From: Janthinobacterium sp. TND4EL3
GTDB lineage: Bacteria; Pseudomonadota; Gammaproteobacteria; Burkholderiales; Burkholderiaceae_D
Length of the DNA stretch: 64,000 bases
NCBI RefSeq assembly: GCF_900156175.1
Contig: NZ_FTMV01000011.1
Coordinates: 62,001-126,000 of the forward strand
Direction: 5' to 3'
Within the stretch, counting starts at the first letter, position 1. Each line of letters opens with the position of its first letter. A program made the position numbers and the translations under genes. The notes under the pieces are model-generated. The model did no database searches, was not told the DNA's origin, and saw only the letters and a program-made list of their open reading frames with translations. Shown here one piece after another: positions 21,075 to 28,954 of the stretch.

Positions 21075-21835
21075 AAGCCCTTGATGAGGTCGGGCTCGCC
21101 CGTGATGCGGATGGCGGGCGCGGGCAGCACGTGGCGGCCGCGCCACAGGCCGGCCCAGCCGGGCGGCCAGGCGAGGTCCGCTCCGCCATACGGCGCCACG
21201 CCGGCGCGCACGGCCACCACCGGCACGGGCGGCATGTCGGGCAAGGGTTCGCCGGCGGTGCGCGGCATGTCCAGGCTGTACATGTAATCGGGCAACAAGG
21301 CGTCGCAGACGCGGCCAAACCAGTCGGTGTGGTCGTCGTCGCGTCCCAGCGCCTGCGCCAGGCCCTGCGGGTCGAAACGGGCCAGTGCGTCGATCAGCTC
21401 GGCGGTCGAGGCGCCGGGCGTATCGCCCCAGCCCATCACGGGGTTGACGTTGTAATCGGCGCCCGAGCCATACCAGCCTTCGCGCCAGGGCCGCTGCATC
21501 CAGTCGCGCGGTCCCGTAAACAAATGCCAGCGCCAGTGCAGGCCCGACGGTTTCGGCCAGGCATACAGATACAGTTTCTGGTAGCCGGCCTGGTGCAGCT
21601 CGCGCACCATGGCCATCAGGCGCGCGTGCGGCATGCGGTCGGGCGGCGCGCGGCGAAACAGGATCGCTTCGCCGTCGGCAAACTGCACGTCGTCGGTCGA
21701 CAGGTTCAGGTCCAGGGTGCGCGCTTCGCTGCCGAAACGGGCGGCGATCCAGCCCGTCAGCAAATTGACGGACGTGATCACGCCGTAACCGCGGTGGCGG
21801 TGAAAAATGACGGTGCCGGGAGCGAGCGCTTTCAT
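21062..21835 (-). CDS. Conserved-looking protein of unknown function
   Basis: This encodes 257 residues I do not recognise. The first 45 residues (GTVIFHRHRGYGVITSVN and WIAARFG) look like a small beta-barrel of the CarD/KOW type. The rest is rich in Trp and Tyr (LYLYAWPKPSGLHWRWHLF, WREGWYGSGADYNVNPVMGWGDTPG) and in Asp. There is no signal peptide or membrane helix, so it is probably cytoplasmic. The ATG at 21833-21835 begins at this domain; the longer upstream frame is not coding-like. The last 13 bases overlap the end of the convergent dehydrogenase gene. Confidence 0.65.
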   Translation of the reverse strand: MKALAPGTVIFHRHRGYGVITSVNLLTGWIAARFGSEARTLDLNLSTDDVQFADGEAILFRRAPPDRMPHARLMAMVRELHQAGYQKLYLYAWPKPSGLHWRWHLFTGPRDWMQRPWREGWYGSGADYNVNPVMGWGDTPGASTAELIDALARFDPQGLAQALGRDDDHTDWFGRVCDALLPDYMYSLDMPRTAGEPLPDMPPVPVVAVRAGVAPYGGADLAWPPGWAGLWRGRHVLPAPAIRITGEPDLIKGFQRS

Positions 21836-21990
21836 ACGGGAATGTCGGGTCAGTGGACGGGCAAAGAAACAAGTGTACTCACAGATGGCCGAATTTTCCA
21901 GACGCGCCGCGCATCTGCTCCGCCATTCACGCAATCGTGCCAATCCACGATATCATGCCCGTCATTCTCCACTGACATCGTGACCACATC

Positions 21991-22476
21991 ATGACTTTGC
22001 GCATACTCGCCACCGGCGGCACCTTCGACAAACACTACAACGAATTGAACGGCACCCTGGGCTTTTCCGACAGTCATTTGCCGGCGGCAATAGCCCGCGC
22101 GCGCATGACGGCGCCCGTGGCGCTGGAGCAATTGCCCCTGCTCGACTCGCTCGACATGCAGGATGGGGACCGCCAGCGCGTGCTCGCCTCGTGCCGCGCG
22201 GCACAGGAAAAAGCCATCGTCATCATCCACGGCACCGACACCATGCGCGAAACGGCGCAAGTGCTGGGCGCGGCGAACCTGCAGCAAACGGTGATTTTGA
22301 CGGGCGCCATGATTCCCTACGAAATCGACAATTCCGACGCCCTGTTCAACCTGGGCTTTGCCTGCGGCGTGGCGCAAACCCTGCCGGCCGGCGTGTACGT
22401 GGCCATGAATGGCCAGATCTTCGCCTGGGACAATGTGCAAAAGAACCGCGCCGCCGGCGTGTTCCAGCCTTTGTAA
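21991..22476 (+). CDS. Asparaginase-domain protein (short form)
   Basis: This encodes 161 residues covering only the N-terminal domain of L-asparaginase-type amidohydrolases. Two catalytic threonine motifs are present: ATGGTFDK at residues 7-14 and IIHGTDTMRETA around 78-89, followed by ILTGAMIPYEIDNSDALFNL. Full asparaginases have about 330 residues, but stand-alone short forms of this length are common in proteobacteria, so it is probably not truncated. The stop at 22474-22476 lies 43 bases before the IS element, so the insertion did not break it. Catalytic activity is uncertain. Confidence 0.8.
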   Translation: MTLRILATGGTFDKHYNELNGTLGFSDSHLPAAIARARMTAPVALEQLPLLDSLDMQDGDRQRVLASCRAAQEKAIVIIHGTDTMRETAQVLGAANLQQTVILTGAMIPYEIDNSDALFNLGFACGVAQTLPAGVYVAMNGQIFAWDNVQKNRAAGVFQPL

Positions 22477-22519
22477 GCCGACGGCAGGACAAGGCTAACA
22501 GCACAAGCGAAAAAAAAAA

Positions 22520-22546
22520 GGCTATGTCACCGTCAGGTGTGGGAAT
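22520..22546 (+). repeat. IS left terminal inverted repeat
   Basis: Starts GGCTATGTCACCGTCAGG and matches the inverted right end at GGCT, TGTC, CCGT and GGGA positions. Confidence 0.8.
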
Positions 22547-23490
22547 GCTCCCACCGTTGCTTTCAATAACGCTTCAGGCGAGCGGATGCGCCTGGCGTCG
22601 AGGATCCAGCGCCATCCCAGGTAATTCGGCAGATAGCGGCTGGCTACGCCATGGAAGATGCGCAGCCATTCCCGCAAGCGGCTGTGATACGCGTTGACGT
22701 TCTGCACGTGGGCGGCGCCCTGCACGCGGATGCCGGCACGCAGGTTGACGACCTGGTGGCTGATGCCCGCTTCACGGGCGAAGGCGCGATAGGCGGCGTG
22801 GCCGTCGGTCATCAGCAAGACGTCCTTGTCGATCACGGGTGGCAGGCAGGCATGCAGTTGCACCTTGGTCAGCGCCCCTTTTCCCGTGACGAAATCGAGG
22901 GTTTGTCCCGTGCGGTCGCGCGCCACCACGATGCAGACTTGTTCACTGGAAATGCCGCGCTGGCGGGCGTGGCCGCCCCGGCGGCGTGCCGGACGCGTCA
23001 GATGCCTGGATCCCTTTTCCGATTCCAGCACATACAGCTCGTCCGCTTCGGCGATGCCATGCAGGCGCAGCGGCCGGTCCGTCCTGGCGAGCGTCAAAAA
23101 CCGGTGGCGCCAGCGAAAGGCGGTGTTGCGGTGCACGTTCAGTTGTCGCGCTGCCTGGCGCACGGAAGCCGATACCAGCAGGCAATCGGCGTAGGCTAGC
23201 CACAGCGATTTATGGCGCAGGCGCGCCAGCGGCGTGCCGGTGAGCGCATTGAAGGTGCGCCCGCACGGCACGCAGCGGTAGCGCTGCAGTCCGTGCGCAT
23301 GGCCGTGCCGGTGAGCATGGCTGCTGTGGCAGGCGGGACAAGCCAAATGCGGCTGCGCCACGCTTTCAAGCAATGCGACGGTGGCGTCGTGTGGCGTGTT
23401 GCCACGCAGCCGGGCGATCCCTGCCTGCCGCTGGCGGCGGCTCAGCTGGGCAAACTGCGCGATAAAACGGATCCATTTGGCGTGCTGCAT
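22522..23490 (-). CDS. IS1595 family transposase
   Basis: This is a 322-residue DDE-type transposase. An N-terminal zinc ribbon (CPACHSSH then YRCVPCGRTFNALTGTPLARLRHK) is followed by a helix-turn-helix (SASVRQAARQLNVHRNTAFRWRHRF). The catalytic domain shows Asp in IAEADELYVLESEKG, Asp in LMTDGHAAYRAF and the third block NVNAYHSRLREWLRIFHGVASRYLPNYLGWRW, which is the ISXO2 pattern. The frame is intact, so the copy may still be active. AGGAG precedes the ATG at 23488-23490. The stop codon lies just inside the left inverted repeat. Confidence 0.92.
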   Translation of the reverse strand: MQHAKWIRFIAQFAQLSRRQRQAGIARLRGNTPHDATVALLESVAQPHLACPACHSSHAHRHGHAHGLQRYRCVPCGRTFNALTGTPLARLRHKSLWLAYADCLLVSASVRQAARQLNVHRNTAFRWRHRFLTLARTDRPLRLHGIAEADELYVLESEKGSRHLTRPARRRGGHARQRGISSEQVCIVVARDRTGQTLDFVTGKGALTKVQLHACLPPVIDKDVLLMTDGHAAYRAFAREAGISHQVVNLRAGIRVQGAAHVQNVNAYHSRLREWLRIFHGVASRYLPNYLGWRWILDARRIRSPEALLKATVGAFPHLTVT

Positions 23491-23552
23491 GGAAGGCTCC
23501 TGTTTGTCTGATATAGACAGTCAGACAGCCGGGGCAGAGCAAGATTCCTGGA

Positions 23553-23579
23553 AATCCCCTATTTAACGGAGACAGAGCC
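23553..23579 (-). repeat. IS right terminal inverted repeat
   Basis: On the minus strand starts GGCTCTGTCTCCGTTAAA and matches the left end at most conserved positions. Confidence 0.8.
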
Positions 23580-23606
23580 AAAAAAAAGGAGCCACAGCTC
23601 CTTTTT
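23580..23606 (-). terminator. rdgC terminator, T-tract interrupted by the IS
   Basis: AAAAAGGAGC and GCTCCTTTTT form a hairpin around a four-base loop. On the minus strand it is followed by eight T and then the IS end. Before insertion it would have served both the asparaginase-domain gene and rdgC. Confidence 0.8.
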
Positions 23607-23625
23607 CGTACCGATACGACTACTT

Positions 23626-24522
23626 TTACGCAGTTGCCTCGCCGCCCAGCGCTTCCACCACGTCGGCCATCAGCTTCGAGAGCTCGCCCGTCATCAGCAT
23701 CAGGTCGCCGTCGAAACGCTCGTCGTCGTTCTTCGTGCTCGATTCCGTTTCCTTGATCACGTCCAGCGGCTTGACGCTCTTGATGGCCAGGGACTCCGTC
23801 AGCACGAAGGAGATCTTGTCGTTCCACGTCATGGCCAGGCGCGTGCACTGCTTGCCGGCCGCGATGTGGCGGCGCACGTCGTCCGCTTCCAGCGTGTGGC
23901 GCACGTAGCGCACGGTGGCCTTGCTTTCGCCCGTGGCGCGCAATTCCGTGTCCATGTCCACCGTGAAACCGGCCGGCGCGTCGTCGGCCTGCAGCCATTC
24001 CGTCATCACTGCCACGGGCGAGCGCTGCACGCGCAGGCTTTCCAGCGGCAGTTTATCCACGGCTTTGAGCAGCAGCTTGATGACTTCATCGGCTTTCGCC
24101 GGGCTGGCCGCATCGATCACCAGCCAGCCATTGACGGGGTCGATCCACGTCCAGACGTTGCTGCGGATGCTGAAGGCGCGCGGCAGCAGCTCGTCGGCCA
24201 CGCGTTCCTTCAATTCCTTCATGGCCTTTTTACCCGGCGCAAAGCCTTGCGCTTCTTCCATCTCGGCGGCGCGGGCCTTGGCCACCTGGTTGATGACGGT
24301 GGCCGGCAGCAGTTTCTTTTCCGTGCCCAGCAAGATCAACATTTGCTTATTGACAACATGAACCAGGCCGCCGTTCGGGCGCGGCGTATCCCAGCCCTGG
24401 CGCATCAGATCCATGCTGGTCGCCGGCGTAAATTTGTTCGAGGACAAGGCCTCTTCCAGTTGTTCTGGCGTGTAAGCCCACGGTGCGGGCAGGCGGTAAA
24501 TCTGAAGATTCTTGAACCACAT
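23626..24522 (-). CDS. rdgC: Recombination-associated protein RdgC
   Basis: This is a 298-residue nucleoid-associated protein that forms a ring around double-stranded DNA and limits RecA activity. The start [15 protein letters not shown], the segment [29 protein letters not shown] and the C-terminal [25 protein letters not shown] are diagnostic. Length is normal (about 300). It is one of several RecA/SOS-related genes in this window (ssb, uvrA, dinB, rep). No LexA box is visible directly upstream. Confidence 0.96.
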   Translation of the reverse strand: MWFKNLQIYRLPAPWAYTPEQLEEALSSNKFTPATSMDLMRQGWDTPRPNGGLVHVVNKQMLILLGTEKKLLPATVINQVAKARAAEMEEAQGFAPGKKAMKELKERVADELLPRAFSIRSNVWTWIDPVNGWLVIDAASPAKADEVIKLLLKAVDKLPLESLRVQRSPVAVMTEWLQADDAPAGFTVDMDTELRATGESKATVRYVRHTLEADDVRRHIAAGKQCTRLAMTWNDKISFVLTESLAIKSVKPLDVIKETESSTKNDDERFDGDLMLMTGELSKLMADVVEALGGEATA

Positions 24523-24638
24523 AGTTTTTGTCTTCCGTTTGTTTCAGTAGTGCCAGGGGAACGCCATTCTACACTTTCGACGTGAAAATGCCGTCAAAAG
24601 CGCCGTCTGGCGCGGTATGTATCTTGCAGGAAACTCCA

Positions 24639-25814
24639 CTACAGGGCGGGGAACAGCTCGGCCTGGGCGGGTAGCTGCCGCGTGGCGACGGCCGGATCGG
24701 ACAAGGTCGAGATGCGCACGCCCAGCAGGCGGATTTTCTTTTCAAATGGCACGCGCCGCAAGCAGTCGCGGCTGGCGCGCAGGATGGCGGCCGCGTCCGC
24801 CGTGGCGCTGGGCAGCGTGATGTCGCGCGTGACGGTGCTGAAATCCTCGAAGCGCAGCTTGATGCCCACCGTGCGCCCCGCCAGCGACTGTTTATCGAGG
24901 TCGCCCGCCACGCGCGTGCACAGGCTTTCCAGCTTTTCCGACAGCGTGGCGCGGTCGCGCACCACTTGCAAGTCGCGCTCGAACGTCGTTTCGCGGCTGA
25001 CGGACTTGGTTTCCCGGCTCGTCTGCACGGGGCGCTCGTCGATGCCCAGCGCCGCCTGGCGCAGCCAGCCCGTGTACAGGTCGCCGAACTGCGTGCGCAG
25101 CATGGCAGGATCGGCCCGCGCCAGCTCGCCGATGGTGACAATGCCCAAGGCTTCCAGCTTGGCCGTCGCCTTCGGGCCGATGCCATTGATCTTTTTTGCC
25201 GGCAAGGGCCACACGCGCGTCTCGATATCCTCGGGCGACAAAATGGTGAGGCCGTCCGGCTTTTCCAGGTCGGAACAGATTTTCGCCAGCAATTTGTTCG
25301 GCGCCAGGCCGATCGAGCACGACAGGCCCGTCGCCCCGGACACGGCCGCCTTCAGGCGCGCCGCCATGGCCGGCGCCTGCTCGCCGTATTCGGTCAGGTC
25401 GATATAGATTTCATCGATGCCCACGTTCTGGATGATGGGGCACAACTGGGCCACGGCTTGCTTGAAGCGGGCCGAATACTCGCGGTAAGCCTCGAAATCG
25501 GCCGGCAGCAGGATGCTGTCGGGCGCCAGTTTCGCCGCCTTCATGATGCCCATGGCGGAAAACACGCCGAACGCGCGCGCCGCATACGTCGACGTGGTGA
25601 CGACGCCGCGCCCCACGTAGTCGCGCATGCGCGCAAATTGCCGCGTGCCATCCTCCTGCAGCACGGGCTGCTGCAGCCGGCCGCCGCCGATGACGACGGC
25701 TTCGCCGCGCAATTCCGGATATTTCAACAGTTCCACCGAGGCAAAGAAGGCATCCATGTCCAGGTGAGCGATCCAGCGGCGCGGTTCAGGCAATGTAGGG
25801 GCAGATGTGGTCAA
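24639..25814 (-). CDS. dinB: DNA polymerase IV (DinB)
   Basis: This is a Y-family translesion polymerase of about 391 residues. Catalytic blocks are HLDMDAFFASVEL (first metal Asp), GRGVVTTSTYAARAFGVFSAM, and NVGIDEIYIDLTE (Asp-Glu pair), followed by the thumb (IGLAPNKLLAKICSDLEKPDG, KKINGIGPKATAKLEALGI) and little-finger domain. The start is probably the TTG at 25812-25814 with GCGAGG 5 bases upstream; a GTG two codons earlier is an alternative. No ATG is available between the LexA box and the conserved N-terminus. The box at 25835-25850 is about 20 bases from the start codon, so SOS repression is expected. Confidence 0.93.
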   Translation of the reverse strand: MTTSAPTLPEPRRWIAHLDMDAFFASVELLKYPELRGEAVVIGGGRLQQPVLQEDGTRQFARMRDYVGRGVVTTSTYAARAFGVFSAMGIMKAAKLAPDSILLPADFEAYREYSARFKQAVAQLCPIIQNVGIDEIYIDLTEYGEQAPAMAARLKAAVSGATGLSCSIGLAPNKLLAKICSDLEKPDGLTILSPEDIETRVWPLPAKKINGIGPKATAKLEALGIVTIGELARADPAMLRTQFGDLYTGWLRQAALGIDERPVQTSRETKSVSRETTFERDLQVVRDRATLSEKLESLCTRVAGDLDKQSLAGRTVGIKLRFEDFSTVTRDITLPSATADAAAILRASRDCLRRVPFEKKIRLLGVRISTLSDPAVATRQLPAQAELFPAL

Positions 25815-25834
25815 GGACACCTCGCGGCAGGACA

Positions 25835-25850
25835 CTGTAATTATATACAG
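25835..25850. promoter_or_regulatory. LexA (SOS) box upstream of dinB
   Basis: CTGTAATTATATACAG is a near-perfect CTG-N10-CAG site. It lies about 21 bases from the dinB start and 107 bases from the divergent peptidase start, so it may affect both. Confidence 0.88.
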
Positions 25851-25956
25851 TATCGCTGGAAATGCCCTTGGATGCAAGTTGAAACGCACGCGCAGCACAG
25901 TTGCTTTTCTCAATGGCAAGATTACAATCCTGACACAACTATTCAAAGGAGTCGCC

Positions 25957-28122
25957 TTGTCCATCCCCCATCACGCTGCGCGCCGCCGGTCCGCCTGGTC
26001 ATCCATCCTGCCGGCCCTGCTGCTGTCCACGCTGGCGCCATCCGCGCTGGCCGCTGACGCCGCCGTCACCGCTGTTACCGCCCCCGTCGCCGCCAAAACG
26101 GCCTGGCAAGAAACGCGCCACGGCACGGTCGTCACGGACGATTACCGCTGGCTGCAAAAGAAGACCGATCCTGCCGTGATCGATTACCTGAATGCGGAAA
26201 ACGCCTACACGGCAGCCGTCACGGCCCCGATCCAGCCGCTGGCCGACAAGGTGTATGCGGAAATCAAGGGCCGCATGCAGGAAGTGGACCTGTCCGTGCC
26301 TGTGCGCCAGGGCAATTTTTACTATTACACGCGCACGGAAGCGGGCAAGCAGTATCCGATACACTGCCGCCGCCCTGTGGGCGCGAAGGGCGCGTATGAC
26401 GCCCAGGCGGCCGAAGAGATTTTGCTTGACCAGAATCAATTGGCCGAAGGCCACAAATTCTTTGCCGTGCGCGCCTTTAGCGTCAGCCCGAATGAACAAT
26501 TGCTGGCCTACACCACCGACACGACGGGTTTCCGCCAATACGAACTGCATGTCAAGGATTTGAAGACGGGCAAGTTACTGGGCGACAGCATGCCGCGCGT
26601 GACGTCGCTGGCCTGGGCGGCCGACAACGCCACCCTGGTGCTGGCGCAGGAAGACGCCACCACCAAGCGCTCGGACCGCTTGTTCCGCCTGGCCCTGGGC
26701 GGCACGCCGCAGCAGGTGTACCACGAGCCGGTAGAGCAGTTCGCCATCAACGTGGGCCGCACGCAGGACAAGCGCCTCTTCGTGCTCACTTCGGGCAGCA
26801 CGGATACGAGCGAAGTGCTGCTGTTGCCGACCAGTACGCCTGAAGGCAGTTTCCGCAGCGTGCTGCCGCGCGAAAAAGGCCACCGCTACAGCGTCGAGCA
26901 CCGCGACGGCCTGCTCTACATCGTCACCAACAAGGATGCGAAGAATTTCCGCATCGTCAGCGCGCCGCTGTCCACGCCCCAGCCGAAGCACTGGAAAACC
27001 GTCGTGCCGCACAACAAGGATGCCGTGATCCAGTCCCTCGATCTCTTCCAGGGCTACCTGGTGGTGATGGAAAAGGCGCGTGCCCTGAACCGCGCGCGCA
27101 TCTTTGATTTTGCGCAAAAAAACTGGAAAACCGTGCAGTTCGACGATGCCGTCTACCTGGCCACGGCGGCCGGCACGCCGGAGTATTCCGCCACGCAATT
27201 TCGCATGTCCTACCAGTCGCCCGTCACGCCGCCCACCGTCATCGACGTCAACATGCAAGATGGCAAGCGCACGGTGCTGAAACAGCAGGAAATCGTCGGC
27301 GGCTACGATGGCAGCCGCTACACGACGCAGCGCCTGTGGGTGAAGGCGCGCGACGGCGTGCAAGTGCCGCTGTGGATCGTCTACAAGAAGGGCGTCAAGC
27401 TGGACGGCTCCGCGCCATTGCTGCTGTACTCGTATGGCTCCTACGGCATCTCGACGGAAGCCAGCTTTGGCCTGGCCCGCCTGAGCCTGCTGGACCGGGG
27501 CGTGATCTATGCCCAGGCGCACATCCGCGGCGGCACGGACATGGGTGAGGCGTGGCATGAAGACGGCATGCTGATGAAGAAGAAAAACACCTTCAATGAC
27601 TTCATCGACAGCGCCGACTACCTGGTGCGCGAAAAATGGACCAGCCCGAACCGCCTCATCATCCAGGGCGGCAGCGCGGGCGGCCTGCTGATGGGCGCCG
27701 TCGTCAACATGCGCCCCGAACTGTTCCACGCCGTGCACGCGGCCGTGCCGTTTGTCGACGTGATGAACACCATGATGGATGCCAGCCTGCCGCTGACGAC
27801 GGGAGAGTACCTGGAATGGGGCGACCCGAACCAGAAGGCGGCCTACGACTACATGCTCAGCTACTCGCCCTACGACAACATTGCGCGCAAGAATTACCCG
27901 GCCATGCTGGTAACGACGGGCCTCAACGACAGCCAGGTCATGTACTGGGAACCGGCGAAATATGTGGCCAAGCTGCGCGCGTACAAGACGGACAGCAATC
28001 CCTTGCTGCTGAAAACGAATATGGGTGCCGGCCACGGCGGCGCTTCCGGGCGCTACAACGCCATCGCCGAGAATGCGTTCAACATGGCATGGATGCTGTC
28101 GCAATGGAATATCACGCAATAA
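25957..28122 (+). CDS. Secreted S9 family peptidase (oligopeptidase B-like)
   Basis: This is a 721-residue serine peptidase of the prolyl oligopeptidase clan, acting on short peptides, probably in the periplasm. A signal sequence (SILPALLLSTLAPSALAA) is followed by a beta-propeller domain of about 400 residues and an alpha/beta hydrolase domain. The nucleophile elbow is GGSAGGLLMG; RGGTDMGEAWHEDGMLMKKKNTFNDFIDSADYLV is very close to the oligopeptidase B signature. The catalytic Asp is probably in GLNDSQVMYWEPAK and His in NMGAGHGGASGR. I use the TTG at 25957, which has AAGGAG upstream and gives a clean signal peptide; a longer frame from 25807 would cross the LexA box. Confidence 0.88.
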   Translation: MSIPHHAARRRSAWSSILPALLLSTLAPSALAADAAVTAVTAPVAAKTAWQETRHGTVVTDDYRWLQKKTDPAVIDYLNAENAYTAAVTAPIQPLADKVYAEIKGRMQEVDLSVPVRQGNFYYYTRTEAGKQYPIHCRRPVGAKGAYDAQAAEEILLDQNQLAEGHKFFAVRAFSVSPNEQLLAYTTDTTGFRQYELHVKDLKTGKLLGDSMPRVTSLAWAADNATLVLAQEDATTKRSDRLFRLALGGTPQQVYHEPVEQFAINVGRTQDKRLFVLTSGSTDTSEVLLLPTSTPEGSFRSVLPREKGHRYSVEHRDGLLYIVTNKDAKNFRIVSAPLSTPQPKHWKTVVPHNKDAVIQSLDLFQGYLVVMEKARALNRARIFDFAQKNWKTVQFDDAVYLATAAGTPEYSATQFRMSYQSPVTPPTVIDVNMQDGKRTVLKQQEIVGGYDGSRYTTQRLWVKARDGVQVPLWIVYKKGVKLDGSAPLLLYSYGSYGISTEASFGLARLSLLDRGVIYAQAHIRGGTDMGEAWHEDGMLMKKKNTFNDFIDSADYLVREKWTSPNRLIIQGGSAGGLLMGAVVNMRPELFHAVHAAVPFVDVMNTMMDASLPLTTGEYLEWGDPNQKAAYDYMLSYSPYDNIARKNYPAMLVTTGLNDSQVMYWEPAKYVAKLRAYKTDSNPLLLKTNMGAGHGGASGRYNAIAENAFNMAWMLSQWNITQ

Positions 28123-28136
28123 TGTGAAAAAAGCGC

Positions 28137-28165
28137 TTGCAGAAGGATTTTAGCCATCCTATAAT
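28137..28165 (+). promoter_or_regulatory. Promoter of first tRNA-Val/tRNA-Asp unit
   Basis: TTGCAG (28137-28142) and a perfect TATAAT (28160-28165) are separated by 17 bases, followed by a short leader to the tRNA-Val at 28222. Confidence 0.8.
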
Positions 28166-28221
28166 AGCGCCTCTTCCAGACGTGGTGACAAACGTCGGGA
28201 TGGTTTTCTGAGACAAGCAAC

Positions 28222-28297
28222 GGGTGCTTAGCTCAGTTGGTAGAGCGGCGCCCTTACAAGGCGTAGGTCGGGAGTTCGAGCCTCTCAGCACCCACCA
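28222..28297 (+). tRNA. tRNA-Val (TAC)
   Basis: 76 bases folding as a cloverleaf. Acceptor stem GGGTGCT/AGCACCC, D-arm with GCTCAGTTGG, anticodon loop CTTACAA (anticodon TAC), T-arm with GTTCGAG, and CCA encoded at the 3' end. Confidence 0.96.
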
Positions 28298-28351
28298 AAT
28301 CAGAAAACTGTCCAGTGCTTCATGGATCAGCAATACAGATCATACGAGCTT

Positions 28352-28428
28352 GGAGTGGTAGTTCAGTTGGTTAGAATACCGGCCTGTCACGTCGGGGGTC
28401 GCGGGTTCGAGTCCCGTCCGCTCCGCCA
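28352..28428 (+). tRNA. tRNA-Asp (GTC)
   Basis: 77 bases folding as a cloverleaf. Acceptor stem GGAGTGG/CCGCTCC-type pairing, anticodon loop CTGTCAC (anticodon GTC), T-loop GTTCGAG and an encoded CCA. Confidence 0.95.
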
Positions 28429-28435
28429 ATAAAAG

Positions 28436-28470
28436 AAAAGCCCTTTGGTTCCCAGAACCGAAGGGCTTTT
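28436..28470 (+). terminator. Terminator of first tRNA unit
   Basis: AAAAGCCCTTTGGTTC pairs with GAACCGAAGGGCTTTT in a long near-perfect hairpin ending in four T. Confidence 0.88.
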
Positions 28471-28563
28471 CCCATTTCAGCAGCCAAAAACACGCCAATT
28501 CCCCCTCCTTTGGGCATTTTTGCGCTTTTCAGCAAAAAAACTGCTTTTATCCCATAAGAATAG

Positions 28564-28593
28564 TTGCACAAGCGCGATAGCGCCCCCTATAAT
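28564..28593 (+). promoter_or_regulatory. Promoter of second tRNA-Val/tRNA-Asp unit
   Basis: TTGCAC (28564-28569) and TATAAT (28588-28593) with an 18-base spacer. The leader downstream (CTCTTCCAGACGTGGTGACA) repeats that of the first unit. Confidence 0.78.
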
Positions 28594-28646
28594 AGTGCCT
28601 CTTCCAGACGTGGTGACAAACGTCGGGATAGTTTTCTGGGATATGC

Positions 28647-28722
28647 GGGTGCTTAGCTCAGTTGGTAGAGCGGCGCCCTTACAAGGCGTAGGTCGGGAGT
28701 TCGAGCCTCTCAGCACCCACCA
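28647..28722 (+). tRNA. tRNA-Val (TAC), second copy
   Basis: Identical in sequence to the tRNA at 28222-28297, 425 bases downstream of it. Anticodon TAC, encoded CCA. Confidence 0.96.
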
Positions 28723-28775
28723 AACAGAAAATTATCCAGTGCTTCATGGATCAGCAACACAGATCATACGAGCTT

Positions 28776-28852
28776 GGAGTGGTAGTTCAGTTGGTTAGAA
28801 TACCGGCCTGTCACGTCGGGGGTCGCGGGTTCGAGTCCCGTCCGCTCCGCCA
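28776..28852 (+). tRNA. tRNA-Asp (GTC), second copy
   Basis: Identical in sequence to the tRNA at 28352-28428, 424 bases downstream of it. Anticodon GTC, encoded CCA. Confidence 0.95.
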
Positions 28853-28859
28853 ATAAAAG

Positions 28860-28894
28860 AAAAGCCCTTTGGTTCCTGGAACCGAAGGGCTTTT
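28860..28894 (+). terminator. Terminator of second tRNA unit
   Basis: Same hairpin as at 28436 with a compensated loop change (GGTTCCTGGAACC in place of GGTTCCCAGAACC), so the stem is kept. Confidence 0.88.
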
Positions 28895-28954
28895 CCCATT
28901 TCCGGGCAGCAAATGCACTAGAATCAGCGCTACCCTGACTCCGCCCCTGCCCGC

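Larger units (their letters stand above)
22520..23579 (-). mobile_element. IS1595-family (ISXO2-like) insertion sequence, complete
   Basis: A 1,060-base element with one transposase gene. The ends form imperfect inverted repeats of about 27 bases: GGCTATGTCACCGT at 22520 on the plus strand and GGCTCTGTCTCCGT reading in from 23579 on the minus strand, then a shared GGGA block. Immediately outside both ends are at least eight A residues (22510-22519 and 23580-23587), consistent with the 8-bp target duplication of this family. The target was the T-tract of the rdgC terminator. Confidence 0.88.

Noticed and set aside
21991-22519. Asparaginase gene truncated by the IS element
   Set aside because: The stop codon lies 43 bases before the IS end, and short stand-alone forms of this length exist, so the gene appears complete.
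25807-25956. Longer N-terminus for the S9 peptidase starting at 25807
   Set aside because: It would run through the LexA box and put 50 non-signal residues before a clear signal peptide; the TTG at 25957 has a proper ribosome site.
28137-28903. CRISPR-like or integrated-element interpretation of the direct repeats
   Set aside because: The repeats are two full tRNA operons with promoters and terminators, and no integrase or att-type truncated tRNA copy is present.
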